DNA from: Pseudomonas atagonensis
GTDB taxonomy: Bacteria > Pseudomonadota > Gammaproteobacteria > Pseudomonadales > Pseudomonadaceae
DNA length: 64,000 nt
Direction of reading: 5' to 3'
Assembly: GCF_011369485.1 (NCBI RefSeq)
Contig: NZ_VXCA01000011.1
Coordinates: 47,496-111,495 of the forward strand
In this document: positions 11,178 to 20,540 of the stretch, piece after piece
Position numbering within the stretch: position 1 is the stretch's first letter
How the letters are laid out: every line of letters starts with the position of its first letter
Position numbers and translations under genes: made by a program
Notes under the pieces: model-generated
Told to the model about the DNA's origin: nothing
Database searches by the model: none
What the model saw: the letters and a program-made list of their open reading frames with translations, nothing else

Positions 11178-11876
11178 TCAGTGCTTCCGCGGCGCGAGGT
11201 AGCTCAACCAGCGGCGCTCGGCCAGCTTGAACAGCTTCACCAGAATGAAAGTCAGGCACAGGTAGAACACGCCAGCAGTGATGTACGCCTCGAACGGCAG
11301 ATAGAACTGCGCGTTGACGGTACGCGCAGCACCCGTGATGTCGATCAAGGTCACGATGGACGCCAGACTGGTGGTCTGCAACATCATGATCACTTCGTTG
11401 CTGTACTGCGGCAGCGCCCGGCGCAGGGCCGATGGCAGCAGGATGCGCTTGTACATCTTGAAGCGCGACATGCCCATGGCCTTGGCCGCTTCGATTTCAC
11501 CGTTCGGCGTGGCCTTGAGGCTGCCGGCAATGATTTCAGCGGTGTAGGCGCTGGTGTTGATCGCGAACGCCAGGCACGCACAGAACGTTGCGCTAGACAG
11601 CCACGGCCACAAGAAACTTTCGCGTACCGCTTCGAACTGCGCCAGACCGTAGTAGATCAGGAACAGTTGCACGAGCATCGGCGTGCCACGAATCACGTAA
11701 GTGAAAAGCCACGCCGCGCCGTTGACCACGGCATTTTTCGAGACGCGCATCAGCCCCAGCGGCAGGGCCGCCAACAGACCGAAAAACAGCGACAGCGCGA
11801 GCAGTTTGAGGGTGGTCAGCAGGCCGCCAAAGTACAGCGGCAGAGCCTCCCAAATGACGTTGTAGTCGAAGATCAT
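11178..11876 (-). CDS. aotM: Arginine/ornithine ABC transporter permease AotM
   Basis: This 232-residue inner-membrane permease of the HisM/ArtM type forms the channel with AotQ. About five membrane helices are evident (for example LYFGGLLTTLKLLALSLF). The permease coupling motif appears as EIEAAKAMGMSRFKMYKRILLP, the EAA loop that contacts the ATPase. The start codon overlaps the aotQ stop in an ATGA, so translation is probably coupled. One base separates it from aotO. Confidence 0.94.
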   Translation of the reverse strand: MIFDYNVIWEALPLYFGGLLTTLKLLALSLFFGLLAALPLGLMRVSKNAVVNGAAWLFTYVIRGTPMLVQLFLIYYGLAQFEAVRESFLWPWLSSATFCACLAFAINTSAYTAEIIAGSLKATPNGEIEAAKAMGMSRFKMYKRILLPSALRRALPQYSNEVIMMLQTTSLASIVTLIDITGAARTVNAQFYLPFEAYITAGVFYLCLTFILVKLFKLAERRWLSYLAPRKH

Positions 11877-12562
11877 AGATCAGCCGCCCTTACGCCTACC
11901 GAGTAGCGCTTCTCAAGGTGACGCAATGCCAGCAACGAGACACTGGTGATCACCAGGTACATCGCCGCCACTGCGAGGAAGAAGGTAAAAGGCTCGCGCG
12001 TGGCGTCTGCCGCCTGCTTGGCCTTGAACATCATGTCTTGCAGACCGACCACGGAAATCAGCGCCGTCGCCTTGGTCAGTACCAGCCAGTTGTTGGTGAA
12101 GCCGGGAATCGCCAGGCGAATCATCTGCGGCACCATCACCCGGAAGAACACCTGAAAACTGCTCATGCCGTACGCCATGCCCGCTTCGGCCTGACCTTTG
12201 GGGATCGCCATGAACGCGCCACGGAAAGTTTCCGACAGGTACGCACCGAAGATGAAACCGAGGGTGCCGATACCGGCGGCCAGCGGGTTCAGGTCGATGT
12301 AGTCGTCATAACCGAGCATCGGTGCAACACGGTTGAGCAAGTCCTGACCGCCGTAGAAGATCAGCAGGATCAGCACCAGATCGGGAATCCCGCGGATCAC
12401 CGTGGAATACAGATCGCCCAGCCACGCCAGCCAACGAATCGGCGACAGGCGCAACGCGACACCGATCAGCCCGAGAACGATGGCCAGAGCCATGGACGAC
12501 AAGGCGAGCTGAAGCGTCAGCCATGCGCCATCGAGGATGACAGCCCCGTAGCCTTTCAACAT
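11873..12562 (-). CDS. aotQ: Arginine/ornithine ABC transporter permease AotQ
   Basis: This 229-residue partner permease of the HisQ type opens MLKGYGAVILDGAWLTLQL and has several hydrophobic helices and the EAA loop QAEAGMAYGMSSFQVFFRV. It is translated from an ATG followed by a 4-base overlap with aotM. The 91 bases between aotJ and aotQ contain a strong stem-loop that probably lowers transcript level for the membrane and ATPase genes relative to the binding protein. Confidence 0.94.
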   Translation of the reverse strand: MLKGYGAVILDGAWLTLQLALSSMALAIVLGLIGVALRLSPIRWLAWLGDLYSTVIRGIPDLVLILLIFYGGQDLLNRVAPMLGYDDYIDLNPLAAGIGTLGFIFGAYLSETFRGAFMAIPKGQAEAGMAYGMSSFQVFFRVMVPQMIRLAIPGFTNNWLVLTKATALISVVGLQDMMFKAKQAADATREPFTFFLAVAAMYLVITSVSLLALRHLEKRYSVGVRAADL

Positions 12563-12591
12563 GATTCAGGTCCTCGAAAGTTGGGATGAAA

Positions 12592-12632
12592 AAATGGCGC
12601 AAACCGCAGAGATCCTGTTGCTTGCGCCATTT
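12592..12632 (-). terminator. Stem-loop between aotJ and aotQ (attenuator or RNA stabiliser)
   Basis: AAATGGCGCAA at 12592-12602 pairs perfectly with TTGCGCCATTT at 12622-12632 (11 base pairs, 19-base loop). It lacks a long T run on the transcribed strand, so partial termination or protection of the aotJ message end is more likely than full termination. Confidence 0.6.
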
Positions 12633-12653
12633 CGGACTTGTCGCAGAGACGTC

Positions 12654-13427
12654 TTACTTGCCGTAGATATCGAAGGCGAAGTACTTGTCCTGGATTGCTT
12701 TGTATTTGCCGTTTTCACGGATGGCCGCGATGGCCGCATCGATCTTGCCTTTCAGCGCGTCGCCCTTACGGACTGCGATGCCTACGCCGTCGCCGAAGTA
12801 TTTGACGTCGGTGAACGCCGGGCCTGCAAACGCGAAGCCTTTGCCGGCGTCGGTGTTCAGGAAGCCATCTTGCAGCAAGGTGGCGTCAGCCACGGTGCCG
12901 TCGAGGCGACCGGCAGCCACGTCGAGGTAGATTTCGTTCTGCGAGCCGTACGGCTTGATCTCGGCACCCAGTGGGGCCAGGACTTCGCGGGCGAAACGCT
13001 CGTGGATCGAACCACGTTGTACGCCGATGTTCTTGCCCTTCAGCTCGCTCAGGTTTTCGCTGACCTGAGTGCCGGCCTTCATGACCAGACGCGCCGGGGT
13101 GTTGTAGTACTTGTTGGTGAAGTCGACAGACTTCTTGCGATCTTCAGTGATCGACATGGACGACAGGATCGCGTCGATCTTGCGCACTTTCAGTGCCGGG
13201 ATCAGACCGTCGAACTCTTGCTCGACCCATACGCACTTGACCTGCATCTGCTCGCACAGGGCGTTGCCGATGTCGTAGTCGAAACCAACGATGCTGCCAT
13301 CCGGCGCTTTCGAAGCGAACGGAGGGTAAGCCGCTTCGATACCGATTTTCAGAGGTTTTTCGTCAGCGAAGGAATTCAGCGACAGCACGGACAGTGCCAG
13401 GGCGCCAAGCAGCACAAGTTTCTTCAT
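12654..13427 (-). CDS. aotJ: Periplasmic arginine/ornithine-binding protein
   Basis: This 257-residue type 3 solute-binding protein captures arginine and ornithine in the periplasm for AotQMP. It has a signal peptide [21 protein letters not shown], cleaved before DEKPLKIG, then the family motifs [33 protein letters not shown] and [21 protein letters not shown] longer reading frame begins 46 codons upstream, but the signal peptide and the GGAG site before MKK fix the start. It is the first gene of the aot operon, with an ArgR-type site about 185-200 bases upstream. Confidence 0.95.
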   Translation of the reverse strand: MKKLVLLGALALSVLSLNSFADEKPLKIGIEAAYPPFASKAPDGSIVGFDYDIGNALCEQMQVKCVWVEQEFDGLIPALKVRKIDAILSSMSITEDRKKSVDFTNKYYNTPARLVMKAGTQVSENLSELKGKNIGVQRGSIHERFAREVLAPLGAEIKPYGSQNEIYLDVAAGRLDGTVADATLLQDGFLNTDAGKGFAFAGPAFTDVKYFGDGVGIAVRKGDALKGKIDAAIAAIRENGKYKAIQDKYFAFDIYGK

Positions 13428-13610
13428 CTTGGGACTCCATCGGTAAAGGGCAAAAACGGCAGAGTGAGCGACAGCCCAATATGCGAATGGGTGAATCGGG
13501 AAATCGGTTGCTGCATCGGTGGGAAATTTCCCATTGAAACCTTCAGAGATTTCAACGTCAGCCACGATGAGCGAGTGATCGGCATTCTAACGACAGGCCC
13601 GAAGCCGATA

Positions 13611-13626
13611 TTTCTTCAATGCGACA
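13611..13626 (-). promoter_or_regulatory. Candidate ArgR site upstream of aotJ
   Basis: On the minus strand the sequence reads TGTCGC-ATTGAAGA-AA, an exact fit to TGTCGC-N8-AA. It lies upstream of the aot operon, whose P. aeruginosa counterpart is ArgR-activated. I did not find a second perfect half-site beside it. Confidence 0.55.
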
Positions 13627-13627
13627 A

Positions 13628-13976
13628 CTAATTACAGATGCACAGAGAAAGCGACTTGAGCTCATTGACAGCCCCGCAAATTCATGCAAGAGCGAAAGAC
13701 AGTGAACCGATCTATGCTGCAAATTGCGGGCCTATTATTCGCAAACCCTTCTAATCCGGCAAGCGCAGCGTTGTGTCTTATTTTTTATCGGGGGTTTAGA
13801 GGCTCTAAAACGGGGCGATGCGTTTCTGTTTGCCCCGGTTTTGCGCAGGCGGTTACACATTCGGTTACGTGGAAGTTGCTGGGTAACAGCGGGAAAGGGC
13901 TTACGGCGCTGGTCGATAATTATTGGTTGGGGGAGGCGTTTTCCGACAAGGGACTAAATCAGCGCCTGACAGATTG
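13628..13976. other. Intergenic stretch with no recognised gene
   Basis: This stretch separates the aot promoter from the REP doublet. A 137-codon open frame (13684-14097) runs on into the REP doublet and has no ribosome site or familiar motif, so I do not call it. No hairpin or repeat of note was seen. Confidence 0.5.
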
Positions 13977-14067
13977 CCTTCGCGAGCAAGCCCGCTCCCA
14001 CAGTTTTGATCGCATTCCAACTGAAGAAACCCGTTTCAAACTGTGGGAGCGGGCTTGCTCGCGAAGG
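13977..14067. repeat. Paired REP doublet, GTGGGAGCGGGCTTGCTCGCGA type
   Basis: Outward-facing inverted copies of CCTTCGCGAGCAAGCCCG and its complement are separated by about 40 bases. The doublet lies just beyond the acs terminator. Confidence 0.88.
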
Positions 14068-14100
14068 GGCCGGCAAAATCACCACAAAACCTGCTGACAC

Positions 14101-14139
14101 AAAAAAGCCCCGCCCGGCATACACCGGACGAGGCTTTTT
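14101..14139 (-). terminator. Rho-independent terminator of acs
   Basis: On the minus strand AAAGCCTCGTCCGG pairs (with G-U allowance) with CCGGGCGGGGCTTT and ends in a run of six T. It starts 18 bases past the acs stop. Confidence 0.85.
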
Positions 14140-14156
14140 ACTTTCAGACCTGCTAC

Positions 14157-16112
<1,956 letters not shown>

Positions 16113-16520
16113 CTTTCCTACCTCGGTGTAATAGTTGTTTTTGTATGACCCTGTTGTAACGGGGCCGGGCCCATAGAACCATTCGACGATGGTAGTAACA
16201 AGCCCCTACAAAGCGTCCACCTACCCCAAACGCAAGCCCCACGCCGCTTGTTCAGACACCCCACACCCCCTGTGGGAGCTTGCCTGCAAGCGATTCAGAC
16301 AACTCGGTCCCACAGACAAAACACCCGGTTATCAATCTCCATCTCAAGGGATTGTTACCAAATCTGCCAAAGGTGTTTATCAAAACCCCCTCTGTTTACC
16401 CCCACCCCGCCTCCCTAAAATTCACCTCGCCGACAAGGCAAACGCGATTAACAACGTTACAGCCCCCACGAAGGCCGTTAATCCAGCTCTCAAGCAATAA
16501 CTGCAAACGATGAAGTTCCA
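16113..16520. other. acs upstream region without a recognised gene
   Basis: These 408 bases between acs and the DUF2790 gene hold a degenerate REP pair (16271-16315) and pyrimidine-rich low-complexity tracts. Two open frames of about 80-100 codons lie here but lack ribosome sites and look compositionally random. The acs promoter must lie at its left end; I could not single out its elements. Confidence 0.45.
16271..16315. repeat. Degenerate short REP pair
   Basis: TGTGGGAGCTTGCCTGCAAG followed by GGTCCCACAG is a shortened, diverged version of the GTGGGAGC-type REP doublet. Confidence 0.55.
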
Positions 16521-16545
16521 CACGCAACCCTAAAAAGGTTGCGTG
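16521..16545 (+). promoter_or_regulatory. Perfect 9-bp stem-loop in the leader of the DUF2790 gene
   Basis: CACGCAACC (16521-16529) pairs with GGTTGCGTG (16537-16545) around a CTAAAAA loop, ending 32 bases before the start codon. It may be a leader structure or an operator; no T run follows, so it is not a standard terminator. Confidence 0.5.
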
Positions 16546-16577
16546 ACCCCACTCGACCTCAAAAAGGTAAATCTGAA

Positions 16578-16838
16578 ATGAAAGCTTTATTGGTTCTGGC
16601 CCTCAGCAGTCTGTGCGCAACCGCCATGGCAGACGAGGTCCCGACTGATGTTGCACAGCAAAAACCGGCCATCGAGGAATACACCTACTCGACCCACCTG
16701 GACATCGCCAACGTTGTATCGATGAGCGAAATTCCAAATGTCTGCGAAGTTGTTCCAATGAAAATGGAATACGACGACTCCACCGGCCAACGTCACATCC
16801 TGCGTTACAGCGTCATGGGCAACGGCTGCACCAATTGA
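16578..16838 (+). CDS. Small secreted DUF2790-type protein
   Basis: This 86-residue protein has a signal peptide (MKALLVLALSSLCATAMA, cleaved before DEVP). The mature part carries the DUF2790 pattern: YxYxTHLDIANVVS, a cysteine in VCEVVPMKMEYDDSTG and a final GNGC. The two mature cysteines may form a disulphide in the periplasm. Function is unknown; such small proteins occur in several copies in Pseudomonas genomes. The ATG at 16578 is chosen over a frame 13 codons longer because of the signal peptide. It stands alone between acs and nrdB, with a leader hairpin before it and a UUCG hairpin after it. Confidence 0.75.
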   Translation: MKALLVLALSSLCATAMADEVPTDVAQQKPAIEEYTYSTHLDIANVVSMSEIPNVCEVVPMKMEYDDSTGQRHILRYSVMGNGCTN

Positions 16839-16893
16839 TGCGTTGAGACTGCACCGAATTGGATCTCTCAGCGCTTCATTGAGGGTCAATTCC

Positions 16894-16913
16894 AGCCCGA
16901 CTTCGGTCGGGCT
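16894..16913. terminator. UUCG-capped hairpin after the DUF2790 gene
   Basis: AGCCCGAC-TTCG-GTCGGGCT is an 8-bp stem with a UUCG tetraloop, 56 bases past the stop codon. It has no clear T run, so it may only partly terminate. Confidence 0.55.
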
Positions 16914-16948
16914 CAGTTGTGTCTGGAGTCGTGCAAAAGGCTTGCAAA

Positions 16949-16964
16949 ACACAAGATATAGTGA
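16949..16964. promoter_or_regulatory. Candidate NrdR box upstream of nrdB
   Basis: ACACAAGATATAGTGA matches the NrdR palindrome (ACACWATATATWGTGT type) at nearly every position. NrdR represses ribonucleotide reductase genes. NrdR boxes often occur in pairs about 31 bases apart; I see only one. It lies about 440 bases before the nrdB start, which is unusually far. Confidence 0.55.
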
Positions 16965-17119
16965 AAAACGCGGTTTTTTGCTCAATTCTTGAACAACCAA
17001 AGCCCCGCTAAAAAATTAATCAAAAAAAATTCTCAGACGCCAACATCGGCGAAAGCCCTGTAAACCCTCGCTCCGACTGAAATCCCCTTCCTACTCGACC
17101 GCCCTGCGCGCATTCGCCC

Positions 17120-17150
17120 TCCCCCACGACCACAATTTTTTCCCTATAAT
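17120..17150 (+). promoter_or_regulatory. Possible nrdB promoter (-10 TATAAT)
   Basis: A consensus TATAAT stands at 17145-17150, about 250 bases before nrdB, inside a T-rich stretch. The -35 is not clear. The 240-base leader from here to nrdB has no open gene that I can support. Confidence 0.4.
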
Positions 17151-17402
17151 GCCGCCCTAATCGGGTCAGCAATATTCCCTTACAGGGATCAAAAGCCATT
17201 CTGAAGCCCCGCAGACGCGTTCAACGCGAACTGCGCCCGTCAGAGGCTCTCGGAAACCCGTACAAAATTCTGTTTGATGCCTGCGTTTAGCTGCTGCAAA
17301 GAACGATTCCTTTAGATCCAACGCGGTCTGTACGACCGTGTGAAAAACCAACCAATCAGGTTTCACACGGGCGACAGGCCCTCACGCAGGAGACGACACG
17401 TC

Positions 17403-18653
17403 ATGCTGAGCTGGGACGAATTCGACAAAGAAGACAGTGAAGTAGCAGCAGTGAAAGGCGCCAACGCCGGCCACGCTACTGAAGCCAACATGGACCGCCT
17501 CGACAACGCCGGCGGTGCCGCGGCACTCGAAGCCCGCGCCGTCACCGCCGCCGACTCGGCCGCCGTGGCCCGCGCCAAGGCTGCACTGAACTCCCTCGAC
17601 GTCGCCGAAGGCCTCGCCGAACTCGAAGGCGCCTCCGCCCGTGTCGCCGTTGACGAAAAGCGCATGATCAACTGCCGCGCCGACCTCAACCAACTCGTGC
17701 CATTCAAGTACGACTGGGCCTGGCAGAAATATCTGGACGGTTGCGCAAACCACTGGATGCCGCAAGAAGTCAACATGACCGCCGACATCGCCCTCTGGAA
17801 AGACCCGGAAGGCCTGACCGACGACGAGCGTCGCATCGTCATGCGCAACCTCGGCTTCTTCTCCACCGCCGACTCCCTGGTTGCCAACAACCTGGTCCTG
17901 GCCGTGTACCGCCTGATCACCAACCCGGAATGCCGCCAGTACATCCTGCGCCAGGCTTTCGAAGAGGCGATCCACACCCACGCCTACCAATACTGCATCG
18001 AATCGCTGGCCATGGATGAAGGCGAAATCTTCAACATGTACCACGAGATCCCATCGGTAGCCAAAAAGGCAGCCTGGGGCCTGAAATACACCCGTTCGAT
18101 CTCCGATCCGAAGTTCGAAACCGGCACCCCGGACACCGACAAAGAGTTGCTGCGCAACCTGATCGCCTACTACTGCGTTCTGGAAGGCATCTTCTTCTAC
18201 TGCGGCTTCACCCAAATCCTCTCCATGGGCCGCCGCAACAAAATGACCGGCGTCGCCGAGCAGTTCCAATACATCCTGCGCGACGAATCCATGCACCTGA
18301 ACTTCGGCATCGACGTGATCAACCAGATCAAAATCGAAAACCCACACCTGTGGGATGCCGAAATGAAAGAAGAAGCGACCCAGATGATTCTGCAGGGTAC
18401 GCAGCTGGAGATCGAATACGCACGTGACACCATGCCTCGTGGAGTATTGGGCATGAACGCGGCGATGATGGAGGACTATCTGAAGTTCATCGCTAACCGT
18501 CGTTTGTCGCAGATCGGCCTTAAAGAGGAATATCCAGGGACGACTAACCCGTTTCCTTGGATGAGCGAGATTATGGACTTGAAGAAAGAGAAGAATTTCT
18601 TTGAGACTCGCGTGATCGAATACCAAACTGGTGGTGCGTTGAGCTGGGACTAA
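17403..18653 (+). CDS. nrdB: Class Ia ribonucleotide reductase, beta (radical) subunit
   Basis: The 416-residue beta subunit generates the tyrosyl radical for reducing ribonucleotides. All expected metal ligands are present: D134 (LWKD), E188 and H191 (EEAIH), E261 (VLEGIFF), E295 and H298 (DESMH). The radical tyrosine is Y195, four residues after H191, as in E. coli Y122. An Ala-rich N-terminal extension of about 85 residues precedes the core. The start [11 protein letters not shown] has an AGGAG site, so I prefer it to a frame 21 codons longer. The alpha subunit gene nrdA is not adjacent on either side; the enzyme must use an nrdA elsewhere. A strong terminator follows. Confidence 0.95.
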   Translation: MLSWDEFDKEDSEVAAVKGANAGHATEANMDRLDNAGGAAALEARAVTAADSAAVARAKAALNSLDVAEGLAELEGASARVAVDEKRMINCRADLNQLVPFKYDWAWQKYLDGCANHWMPQEVNMTADIALWKDPEGLTDDERRIVMRNLGFFSTADSLVANNLVLAVYRLITNPECRQYILRQAFEEAIHTHAYQYCIESLAMDEGEIFNMYHEIPSVAKKAAWGLKYTRSISDPKFETGTPDTDKELLRNLIAYYCVLEGIFFYCGFTQILSMGRRNKMTGVAEQFQYILRDESMHLNFGIDVINQIKIENPHLWDAEMKEEATQMILQGTQLEIEYARDTMPRGVLGMNAAMMEDYLKFIANRRLSQIGLKEEYPGTTNPFPWMSEIMDLKKEKNFFETRVIEYQTGGALSWD

Positions 18654-18710
18654 TAGTCTCGCTTGGCATGATTTGACGATTGCTGCCTCAATCGACGAGT
18701 CGAGAAAGCA

Positions 18711-18737
18711 AAAAGCCCCGATCTGATCGGGGCTTTT
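18711..18737 (+). terminator. Rho-independent terminator of nrdB
   Basis: AAAAGCCCCGAT-CTG-ATCGGGGCTTTT is a 12-bp stem ending in a T run, 58 bases after the stop. Confidence 0.92.
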
Positions 18738-18854
18738 TTATGGGCGATGGGTAAAACTTTTTACGCCTACGCCACAGCGCTCACTCTCCTACAGCACTTA
18801 CAGTCGCTTCCCATTGAAGCGTGCTGCGAGCGCTACTAAGCTCTATCGCAGGTG

Positions 18855-18961
18855 CCTAAGAAACGCCCAACGTAGATAGCTTGGTCAGTGACACAGACGC
18901 GTAATTCGTCGGTGGCAACGGCTCTGCTCGTTGGAATTTCTTAGGTCCGCTCTACGTTGGG
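18855..18961. repeat. Swapped-order inverted repeats (A-B ... A'-B')
   Basis: CCTAAGAA (18855-18862) and CCCAACGTAGA (18866-18876) recur as exact complements TTCTTAGG (18938-18945) and TCTACGTTGGG (18951-18961). The order is not that of a simple hairpin; both pairs can form together only as a pseudoknot, or one at a time as a switch. The element ends 40 bases before the BRO-N gene, in a 260-base gap with no other feature. Confidence 0.6.
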
Positions 18962-19000
18962 GTCAGGCCCTCTCAAATCCAAAACGTAGAGGTCATAGAT

Positions 19001-19534
19001 ATGTCTGATCCATGCTCGGTAACAGTCTTCTCTCGCCACAATCTTTCTCTACACGCCCTTCTACTCGAAAACCAGCCATGGTTTTCCGCCCGTGATGTCG
19101 GCCGTTTGATGGGTTTCCATCTGAATGGTCGGGTGGTCAACAAGCTAGATAGCGACCAGCGCCGCGTCATGTGGATTGAGTACTTTCGAGAACCTGAACA
19201 GCAACTGATGCTCAGTGAATCTGGGGTGTATGCGCTGTTGGTGTATCACTACGTACCGGGGAATCGGTTGTTGCGGGAGTGGCTGACCAACGAGGTAGTG
19301 CCGACCTTGCGCGATGCGGAGGATTCAGGAGATTCGAATCGGCCAATGTTGAGCTTGTTGGATTGGCCGGAGATGTCATTGAGCTTGCTGCATTGGCAAG
19401 ATGAGGGCTGGATTCGACTTCGGGATATGCCTTACCTGTTGAATGATCAAAATCCACGTCGAGCTTCTCTAGAGAAACCCTGGTGGCGACGGGTTACGCA
19501 GATTTTTCAGTCCTCGAAGCACTCGATGGGCTAG
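19001..19534 (+). CDS. BRO-N domain protein (phage antirepressor-like)
   Basis: This 177-residue protein is nearly all BRO-N domain, in the pattern PWFSARDVGRLMGF, NKLDSDQRRVM, LMLSESGVYALLVYHY and NRLLREWLTNEVVPTLRD. The C-terminal 60 residues show no known domain. BRO-N domains occur in phage antirepressors and in many free-standing bacterial genes, where they probably bind DNA. The start follows GAGGTCATAGAT. It lies at the left edge of an accessory block, downstream of swapped inverted repeats, and is followed by an HNH nuclease gene. Origin from a prophage is an inference; no other phage genes are near. Confidence 0.8.
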   Translation: MSDPCSVTVFSRHNLSLHALLLENQPWFSARDVGRLMGFHLNGRVVNKLDSDQRRVMWIEYFREPEQQLMLSESGVYALLVYHYVPGNRLLREWLTNEVVPTLRDAEDSGDSNRPMLSLLDWPEMSLSLLHWQDEGWIRLRDMPYLLNDQNPRRASLEKPWWRRVTQIFQSSKHSMG

Positions 19535-19619
19535 GGATGGGTTTGTAGGATCCCGCAGGATCCGTCGCTTTTTTATGTAGGATTTTTCGTAGACAGAAGT
19601 GATGGCCACTCAGTATCGT

Positions 19620-19640
19620 CCGAGGGTTTTCAACCCTCGG
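19620..19640 (+). promoter_or_regulatory. Perfect hairpin abutting the HNH nuclease start
   Basis: CCGAGGGTT-TTC-AACCCTCGG is a 9-bp stem with a 3-base loop that ends seven bases before the ATG at 19648, just where the ribosome site should be. It could hide the start from ribosomes, act as an operator, or end BRO-N transcripts. Confidence 0.55.
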
Positions 19641-19647
19641 CGACTGT

Positions 19648-20361
19648 ATGGATATCTCGAAAGAAAAGACTGGCTGGAGCGATGAAGAGCTAGAGGCTTC
19701 GGTGGACGCTTATCTGAAGATGTTTGCTCTTGAGCAGCAAAAGCAGCCATTCAAAAAGGCAGACGAAAACCGTCTATTGCGTGAAGGCCCGCTAAACAAA
19801 CGCAGTGCCTCCTCCGTCGAGTACCGCATGCAGAACATCTCTGCGGTGATGGAGCAATTGGGGCAGCAGCGAATTACCGGCTACGTTTCGGCAAAGAACC
19901 TTGGTTCTGGCGTGAGTAAACGGATCAAGGAATTCCTCGCGAAGAAGGGCATCCACGCATTACGAAAAGGCGAACAGCGAGCTGTTACATTTACTCCGCT
20001 TCAGTTGGTCGAGGTCACTGCACCTCAACAGAATGAAGCGCCAGTGGGCGTTCTTAACCCTAAAGAGACGACCTCCACTGTCGTGAGACTTGCCCGCGCC
20101 CAGAGCGTAAAGAAATGGGTACTCAAGCACTCCCAAGGCATTTGTGAAGGTTGCGGGCAAACCGCACCATTCGTTAGTGCAAACGGCCGCCCCTTTCTTG
20201 AAGTCCATCATGTTAAGCACCTTATTGATGGCGGAACCGACCGCATATGCAACACGGTCGCGCTGTGCCCGAACTGCCATCGTCGTTGCCACCATTCCAG
20301 CGATAAAAAAGAGTTCACCGCTGAGTTTTATAAGAAAGTCGAGCGGTTGAGGCCTGAATAG
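19648..20361 (+). CDS. HNH endonuclease
   Basis: This 237-residue protein has an N-terminal region of restriction-type HNH proteins (GWSDEELEASVDAYLKM and a NISAVMEQLG segment). Its C-terminal zinc-HNH domain has zinc ligands C166/C169 and C207/C210, catalytic HH at 187-188 in LEVHHVKHL, N202, and H211 in CPNCHRRCHH. All key residues are intact, so it should cut nucleic acid. No methyltransferase or specificity subunit is nearby, so it is not a classic restriction system; a modification-dependent (McrA-like) nuclease is possible. Translation starts seven bases after a perfect hairpin with no clear ribosome site. Confidence 0.85.
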   Translation: MDISKEKTGWSDEELEASVDAYLKMFALEQQKQPFKKADENRLLREGPLNKRSASSVEYRMQNISAVMEQLGQQRITGYVSAKNLGSGVSKRIKEFLAKKGIHALRKGEQRAVTFTPLQLVEVTAPQQNEAPVGVLNPKETTSTVVRLARAQSVKKWVLKHSQGICEGCGQTAPFVSANGRPFLEVHHVKHLIDGGTDRICNTVALCPNCHRRCHHSSDKKEFTAEFYKKVERLRPE

Positions 20362-20540
20362 AGGATCAAACTTGTGCCGAGGAATCCCAACGTCCCAAAG
20401 ACTCTGCACTGACCTCCAAATCAAACAGCGACATTTCCCAACCTCATCCAAGAACCGTCCTACAGCCTCAATGCATCACCTTCGTTAACGTCGCCCGGCT
20501 TCTTTCCGGTGCGACCGATAAATGAACGAAAGGATGATCA

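Noticed and set aside
13684..14097. 137-codon plus-strand frame after the aot promoter
   Set aside because: It runs into the REP doublet, lacks a ribosome site and shows no family resemblance.
16189..16513. Two overlapping frames of about 80-100 codons upstream of the DUF2790 gene
   Set aside because: Low-complexity Pro/Thr-rich reading, no ribosome site, and they include a REP pair.
19001..20361. BRO-N and HNH genes as part of an intact prophage
   Set aside because: No integrase, capsid, tail, lysis or attachment-site repeats are visible nearby, so a prophage call is not supported.
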